NCBI RefSeq assembly: GCF_964355755.1
Contig: NC_092674.1
Location: forward strand, 26,958,001-27,022,000
Source of the DNA: Antedon mediterranea
Taxonomy: Eukaryota; Echinodermata; Crinoidea; Comatulida; Antedonidae
DNA: 64,000 nucleotides
Direction of reading: 5' to 3'
Below the pieces are notes generated by a model. That model did not search any database, was not told the origin of the DNA, and worked only from the letters and a program-made list of their open reading frames with translations. Below, in pieces: positions 58,201-64,000 of the stretch; within the stretch, counting starts at the first letter, position 1, and the number at the start of each line of letters is the position of its first letter. The position numbers and the translations under genes were made by a program.

Positions 58201-61200
58201 AATAGACGTATGCTATCCAACTATGTTTATAGAGAAGTTCTTTTAACTGTCCCGACACTCAACTCCTGTGTCAGAATGGAACCGAGTGAAACGACCCGTA
58301 GAAGCAGTTTGTTTGTGTTGACAACGGACTACAAATACATATATGTTTAGGTGGCGTTAAGAGAATATATATTATTATTAAATGTAAAATGATGATCAGT
58401 CCATGTCGGATTTGGATAGCCCTGTATGACGTCGAACTTGTCTAAAAACCAATTTACAGCAAAGATGGATAGCTTGCTTCGTTAGGTTTCATGTCCGTAC
58501 ATGTATATTAAACCAAACAAGTTTTTAAAGGTCATGCCTAACTAAATAAATCTTGATATGTGTTTGATCGAATAATAAGTATATCCAGGGTCTATGCGAT
58601 TAGTTAATACCAAATCTATAGTAGTAGGCCTAGTTTGTTCCTTGCTGAAGAAAATATACTATAGAGTGGTTTGTGCGGAGCGCAGCTACACATCGTGTTT
58701 GAAAATACTTATTACATTATTCAGGACCGTCGAATACAATTATAATATTATTCGCGGGTAAGATTACGCTGCGCACCCGTACAGCACACGTGCACGTTCA
58801 CGCCATCACAATGCTAATTCAACAAAAAGAAGATTGGCATATGTCATTTATGTCTGAGAAGGATAGAGCACTTCCGATGTTAATTATTTGGACTTAATCG
58901 ATTACCGTGCAAGACCTCTGGAGATTTTGGCAGGTAAAACTGATGCATTTGTCGGCCCTCTGTGAAACCATAAATAAACAGGTAAAGCGAAAAGTTGGAA
59001 ACTATCGTGGTTTTTCGACTGACCCATACATCGACCTAAATCCGTTACTTGTCCGAGCCAATCATGCCATACAAATTGACAAAGCCAGGCGTATGGCGGT
59101 TCTTTCTGACGCAGCTGTGAAAGCCCCACCGTTAAAATTCAATAAAATACTCTTTCGTTTCGTAATCTTATCGTTACCGGCATTAGTCTACCGTGGTGCT
59201 ATTTGAATGACTAGAGACACTTCGATCACTCATTCCCGGCACAAAATGTGTGTACAATCACACGACTTTACACAAATACTAATTAATGAAAACTAAGCAT
59301 GCATCGTTACGAAATTTCTATTTAAGGAGACGTCTCGAAGTTCATCAAACTTCGATACGATTGGTAACAACAATACAATGTTAATTAAATTGCGGTATAC
59401 ATTAAGATTATCATTTAGGTAAAGTGGAAATATAACTATACAGGTATGAACAACAACACCAGAGCCGAACGGAACAGTTTCATTTGCAGATTTGAATAGT
59501 GCAATACATCGGCAGACTTTGTTTTTCGCACCTTGTCGCACACCGGTCTTGATGAGCCTGGAAAATCTACCTTATTAAGTAACTTTATTTGAGGAGTTGT
59601 GATTCACAGATTTTTTTCTTCATTGACGTATCTGAAGTTATTGAAGATAGTCATAATCTATTTCCTTTCTATTTTAATGACTTTGAGAAATGCTTTTTGA
59701 TAAGTACGGTACTTTATATGTCAATTTTTTATAAGACTTTATATTATGTCAATTTTTTACTAAATATTGCGTTGATCTGTAGTATTAATAGTATGTTTTT
59801 CGTGAGTCCCTCAAAAACATTAAACATTAAGATTAATAATATAGACTTTAAATATGCCATTTTGCAATTTTAATCAAGTTTTTTACTTCCGTAGAAAAAA
59901 AAATAGCCAAAAAGACAACATAAAAGGTCTGTCTGACAGAAGAAGAAACTTTTTTTTCAAGTAGATCATTTTTTAAATCTAATTTTTAATTGAATAAGTA
60001 TTTTGTGACATTAAAATGACATATTAAAAACAATATTAAAAATATTTTTTTTCAGGGGAACAATATATCTTCTGAAGTAGATTTTCTTTTAAATGTAACC
60101 CTTTTTGTCTTGTAATTTATTATGTCACTGATACAAACATCACCCAGTACATTTATCCCAAGTTCAGATGTTCTCCTTCGGGTACAGTTTAGGTTCCATA
60201 TTATGTGCACTTTAAAAACACATGAAACAGACCTGCTGTGCTTGCTATTGTTATTATTTTTGCCTGAGAAAGAAATACCACAATATCATTCACTCCTCTG
60301 TCCAATTAAGCCCTTAATTCTAACACAACGAGTTCCTATCTATTGCCAACTGCGTGTCAAGATAACCGTTTTATGAGGTAGAAGTGAAGGGAAGTTATAC
60401 GCAAGAGTTTCGTATTGTCTTTATATTCGTCTATCCAGGTACTTGTACCATTGTTTTTCCATTGTTTGTTTCCGGGCTATTGGAGTTAGTATGCAAGGTT
60501 TTCAACGAAACTACAATAAAATGCAATAATTATATATTCAGCCACACTATGAAGTTAACGCGCGCGTGCAAAAAATACACGCGCACTACATGGTAGTGAC
60601 CGGCGTTATATTCAGCGTTTGTACGTGCATATAAAGCCGCTTTATGATATTTCAAGCAAAACACATTTGTGTCGAGCTCATATTTACCGGTGCATGATTA
60701 CATTGATTGCATGTTACACACATGTATGACAGGTGCAGGGTGCATTCTTCTGAAACTTGTTTTGGCAACATCTAACATATTAAATACCGTTTAAATAAAA
60801 ATTATTAATGCTCAATTTTGTATTTTGCAAAACGTTAACTCGAAACGAAGTTAAAACTTAGCCTACGCTTATTATTATTGCGCGCAAAGTTGAAGCCTTT
60901 TAAATGTGAATGTGGTTTTTGAAGACCTGGACCTAATCGCTTGCCCTATTATGCCATTGTTATCCTGATCGTTCCAATTAACTAAACGATAATGAAGGCT
61001 GTAATCATTGGAAAGATTTAGACGTAAAAGTCGGTAGCCACTCTAGTCGGTAAAAGATCATAAACGGTGTAATTAATTATATAAGGGCAGTTATAAGATG
61101 ATCGGGTTAGGACACTTAATAGCCAGACCTTAAAACGTTAAGCAGACAACACAGATGTACCTACCAAAACACTTTTGATTAAAATAAATGTATTATTACG

Positions 61201-62923
61201 GTAGCAACAAAACAAAGGTAGCCTGCAGTACGTCAATTCAAGTCCATTTTATTTCTTAAAATGGTTTTCTTTTGCTGTTTTCTGCAGCGTTTAGCTTATT
61301 CCCAAGGGATCGACCGGCTGACTATCATGGAAATATAGTAGTGTATATTTCTTTGACAAGGTCGCACCTTTGCTCGAGTTTATCGTACCTTGTTGTATAA
61401 ACTGTTGTTGTACCTATGTTATAATACCGAAAGAATAGTTCACCGTTAAGCCAGCGGAAATCTATGATTTTACACTTAGGCCTATATGTGTAAAAAGTGC
61501 ATCCACGATAGACCTGAGTCATTATATCAATTTAATTCATCTTGTCGAGATTTCCCGATTAGACAATTTCAGAAACATTAGAAGTTCCTCTCCACAAATG
61601 AATAACATTTATGTGAAGAAACCGGTCTTTCTGGTGATGTACCGGTAACAGACAGGGAACTGAATGTCCAGAATATTCAGAATATAAATGCATGCTTTGA
61701 AGAAGAAACCCGTAATATTATCAAGTCTAGAAAATAGTAGTAATAATTTTGAAATATTGAATGCCGAATCATTCAATTGTCATCATTACCAATATTATTT
61801 ATCCTATACTATATAATACTACAGTATTTTAATTAACTAAACCGTGGTGCGTAAAGTGGAGGTCTCGCGTGTTGGTTAAGTTCGTATGAAAAGTTTTCGA
61901 TCGAAGAAATCTTTAATTTAAGTTATAACCACTTAACACTTTTGAAAAGGCATAATAGAGGCCAATTAGAACAGCAATGATGTGTGAATGTGACTAAGGA
62001 ACTTACAGATCTCTTGTATTTTGTTATGTTATAATAAGCCACACGTTTCTTACATTTTACGGTTTACTCTACTATATTATTCAAGGGAGAGTTCTGCAAA
62101 TTTTCTTAAACTCTGGGTTTGATTGAACACTTTAAAACTCCAATGTGGTTATACAAACAACACAAATCAGTTATAGGTATAAAATGTGTATATCAATGGT
62201 AACCTATATATTCTGTGCCTTTATGATTTACTGTCACATGTATATAAACATAGACCACTTACCGAAGGTCGATAGAGTAACCAAAATATTTTACCAGTCG
62301 CAAATCAACTTACCGGCAAGGTTGGGTCAAACAATTACCCGTAAAAAACAAATTACAAACTGTAAAATATACTTACTATTAACATCGTTCCCAGCATCTG
62401 TTCCATAAACCCTACCATCCATAGCAATAGCAAGCAGAAGCTGCCATTTTGAGTAAATTTGTTTAAGTTTGTGATGAGTATTTCTTACTCCTCTCTTGTT
62501 GCCTTTTTGGGCTTCAGCTGCCCTAGCCGAACTTGGATGCCTGATTGCCATTTTGGGTTGGGTCCCCAATAAATCAATAGGCTTACTTGTTGGAGAAACA
62601 ACACGTTTGTTTTCGTTCGTATTATTATCCTCTGTAGCAGCGTTTACTTTTGTTGTTGTTTCTTTATTTGTTTCAATTTCTGTGTTTTGTGCTTCAGAGC
62701 TTTGTAATTTCAATGACTCTGTCGTCGTCACAGTGCTGGTGGATGTTAATTCACTTTCTATCGTCCTTCTGTTTAAAGCTTCTGTTGTTACAATATCTGT
62801 CGTATCAAAAGAAACACAATCTGCATGTTGCAGACAATTTACAAGCAATATAATGTAGAGAAAAAACCGCGATAATGCAATAACAAATTCCATTTTAAAG
62901 TATATCTTCCAGTCCAACTGCAC
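55280..62923 (-). CDS. FGF: Fibroblast growth factor, 3 coding exons, complete
   Basis: Secreted ligand of FGF receptor tyrosine kinases. Exons on the - strand: 62923-62377, 55993-55884, 55528-55280; introns of 6383 and 355 bp with GTAAGT donors and TTTTAG/TTGCAG acceptors, phases 1 and 0, the two intron positions classic for FGF genes. Total 906 nt, 301 aa. Either Met1 or Met11 (62893) may start; a signal peptide follows (residues ~12-30, hydrophobic RFFLYIILLV). Residues ~38-145 are Ser/Thr/Glu-rich with no similarity, ending in a dibasic GNKRGVR that a convertase might cut. The beta-trefoil runs from ~150: KQIYSKW, MDGRVYGT, SLYLCINSTGHQFGS (FGF block YLCMNKKGKLYGS), TGECFF, GWMIALNKDGSP, STRFL (FGF GQKATHFL). 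Unusual: Gln replaces the conserved Gly after SKW, and the heparin-loop glycines are replaced (NAKIENPKK). Basic tail KRKKSKSR. The subfamily is not assignable by eye. Confidence 0.92.
55594..55690. mobile_element. Possible transposon end in FGF intron 2
   Basis: CAGTGGCGTAACGCAG is a start commonly seen in dispersed DNA-transposon relics. It is followed by CCCCAAGTGGCCCTCCAACG and GGAGGCCTGGGGTG, which partly pair. No opposite end found. Confidence 0.3.
56400..56520 (-). repeat. tRNA-derived SINE-like sequence in FGF intron 1
   Basis: Antisense A-box-like CAGCGGTGAAGTGGTACGC (56500-56482) and B-box-like GAGGTTCTAAATGCC (56437-56423), with GGCGAGACAGTCCCTA between, as in tRNA-headed SINEs. 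Confidence 0.35.
57238..57590 (+). repeat. Three diverged tRNA-like units in FGF intron 1
   Basis: TTAAGCC(G/A)TTGG heads units at about 57240, 57401 and 57524. The third continues to GGGGATTCGATTC, a B-box-like word, and the second to AGGGATTTGATCG. Old tandem or repeated SINE insertions. Confidence 0.3.
57591..62376 (-). other. Remainder of FGF intron 1
   Basis: Large first intron with no coding exon I can support on either strand. It contains scattered TAGGCCTA palindromes and a short GCGCGTGCAAAAAATACACG + CGC stretch at 60559-60581. Confidence 0.5.
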
Positions 62924-63260
62924 GTTGATTTCTTATGTGTCTTCTTCCTTTGCTCGTTGCAAATTCAATATTTTACAACTATTTCTAGCAAAATCCATGC
63001 AATGGACAGACTTTGATAAAACAACAGCTATGTTTCAAACTTTGTTCTGTCGAGTTTTCTTCCTTCATAAGGTTTTCCTTAAAAGTGATAATTCCCTGTT
63101 ACTAAGTATTAGTGAATGTAGGCTATTCAGACGAGAGAGCTTATTCACTCAGTTGGCCTACGGTTGTCCCTGACAATTGCTGAATTCAAGAAGATTAGCT
63201 TCTTTTTGTATGCTCACTATTCTTAACCAATCACATTCGTAAGTAGGCGGGGCTTAAGCT
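62924..63260 (-). promoter_or_regulatory. FGF 5' UTR and proximal promoter region
   Basis: About 300 bp upstream of the start codon the - strand has a GC box (GCCCCGCC, 63253-63246) followed by an inverted CCAAT box (TGATTGGTTA, 63233-63224), a normal promoter pair. No TATA box was identified with confidence. Confidence 0.4.
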
Positions 63261-64000
63261 GTTCGGCCCTGAACGTGTATTATGTTATAGCTAACTTCTT
63301 TACAGTACGTACTTCAGTTGAACCACAGAGTTCACAGTTTCTTTACATGTGTTTTTACATGTGTTTAAAGTGTAATCAGAATTCTGTAAAATCAACAAGA
63401 GAAGTAATTCAAGATTATATTTCAAATTTTAGTTAAATTGTTTTATACACATCTAACTAACTCCAAATTTCTGACACACAAATCTATGAATCTCAATACA
63501 GTACTTTGGATTGATTGGATTGGGAACCCGGCTTGCGAAGGACTCGAATCTACTTTTACGTATCATACCGCTGTACGATGACGTCATAAAGCGCTTACGT
63601 AATCGGTTTCAATTGTCACAATTATTATGTGTACCCGTATTCTGATTGTAAGGGTGAAGACCCTGATCCCCAGGGTACAATAATTGAGAGCTTATTACCA
63701 TCTTTACTCGGCTCTGATTCATTCAAATTTACTCTGTCTCTCCAGATGCCATATCTATGGAAGTAAACGGAATTCATTTCGGATTATTTCAATAGAGAAA
63801 GACATAGCCAGCCCCTTTGAATAATAAAATGTCATGTTAACTTACTATTTAATATAGGCATATACAGTACATTCTCTGACTGAAGAACATGCTTAATTTT
63901 TGCGTATGGTGCGCCTTGTAAGCGTTGTTCAGTGCGTCGTGGAAGGGTGGCCTGATATTAATAAATGATAGTAAAGGTGCATTTTATTATATCGGATGAG
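63261..64000. other. FGF upstream non-coding DNA
   Basis: No gene seen. A TATCATACCG/GTACGATGACGTCATAAAGCG segment at 63560-63592 contains a consensus CRE (TGACGTCA at about 63579). Confidence 0.4.

Noticed and set aside
58907-59206. 99-residue + strand frame inside FGF intron 1
   Set aside because: An overlapping frame of similar length exists on the other strand, and neither resembles a protein family. Chance frames in a GC-richer patch are the simpler reading.

Overview
The window looks like a piece of an invertebrate deuterostome genome, most likely an echinoderm. The genes are split by GT-AG introns of 0.1-6 kb, the DNA is AT-rich and full of short non-coding mobile elements, and the orthologues present (a Fat1/2/3-type cadherin, a phosphorylase kinase alpha subunit, an FGF ligand, secreted collagen/C1q proteins) are animal genes. 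The palindrome TAGGCCTA occurs about 20 times by eye, which I associate with echinoderm DNA; the species assignment is inference.

Layout. (1) 1-7642, + strand: last four exons of a Fat1/2/3-like protocadherin (cytoplasmic tail only), ending in the conserved SCSDVS and acidic blocks and a PDZ ligand. (2) 10.5-14.7 kb, - strand: two tandem copies of a collagen-C1q gene, each with a predicted non-coding first exon. (3) 15670-16079, + strand: complete two-exon UQCRQ (complex III subunit 8). (4) 16667-38356, + strand: complete phosphorylase kinase alpha subunit in 24 exons (1267 aa), ending in a CaaX-like box. (5) 38.4-55.2 kb: no gene recognised, but eroded copies of the PHKA last exon, Penelope-like retroelements with hammerhead ribozymes, a possible Helitron end, MITEs and a motif-rich block at 45.4-46.0 kb. 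(6) 62923-55280, - strand: complete three-exon FGF gene (301 aa) with a long Ser/Thr-rich N-terminal extension. It is not visible as one open reading frame and was assembled here from exon phase and splice sites. Its upstream region runs to the window end.

The genes do not form a functional pathway; they are neighbours on a chromosome. The notable collective feature is the mobile-element content. One palindromic MITE family occurs at 12 loci (one of them triplicated), about half of them in PHKA introns. At least three Penelope-like insertions are visible, two with recognisable target-site duplications. Hammerhead motifs range from apparently intact (40322-40370) to clearly eroded.

All coordinates were read by hand from the sequence. 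Exon junctions were checked by phase arithmetic (each assembled CDS is a multiple of three) but not by transcript evidence.
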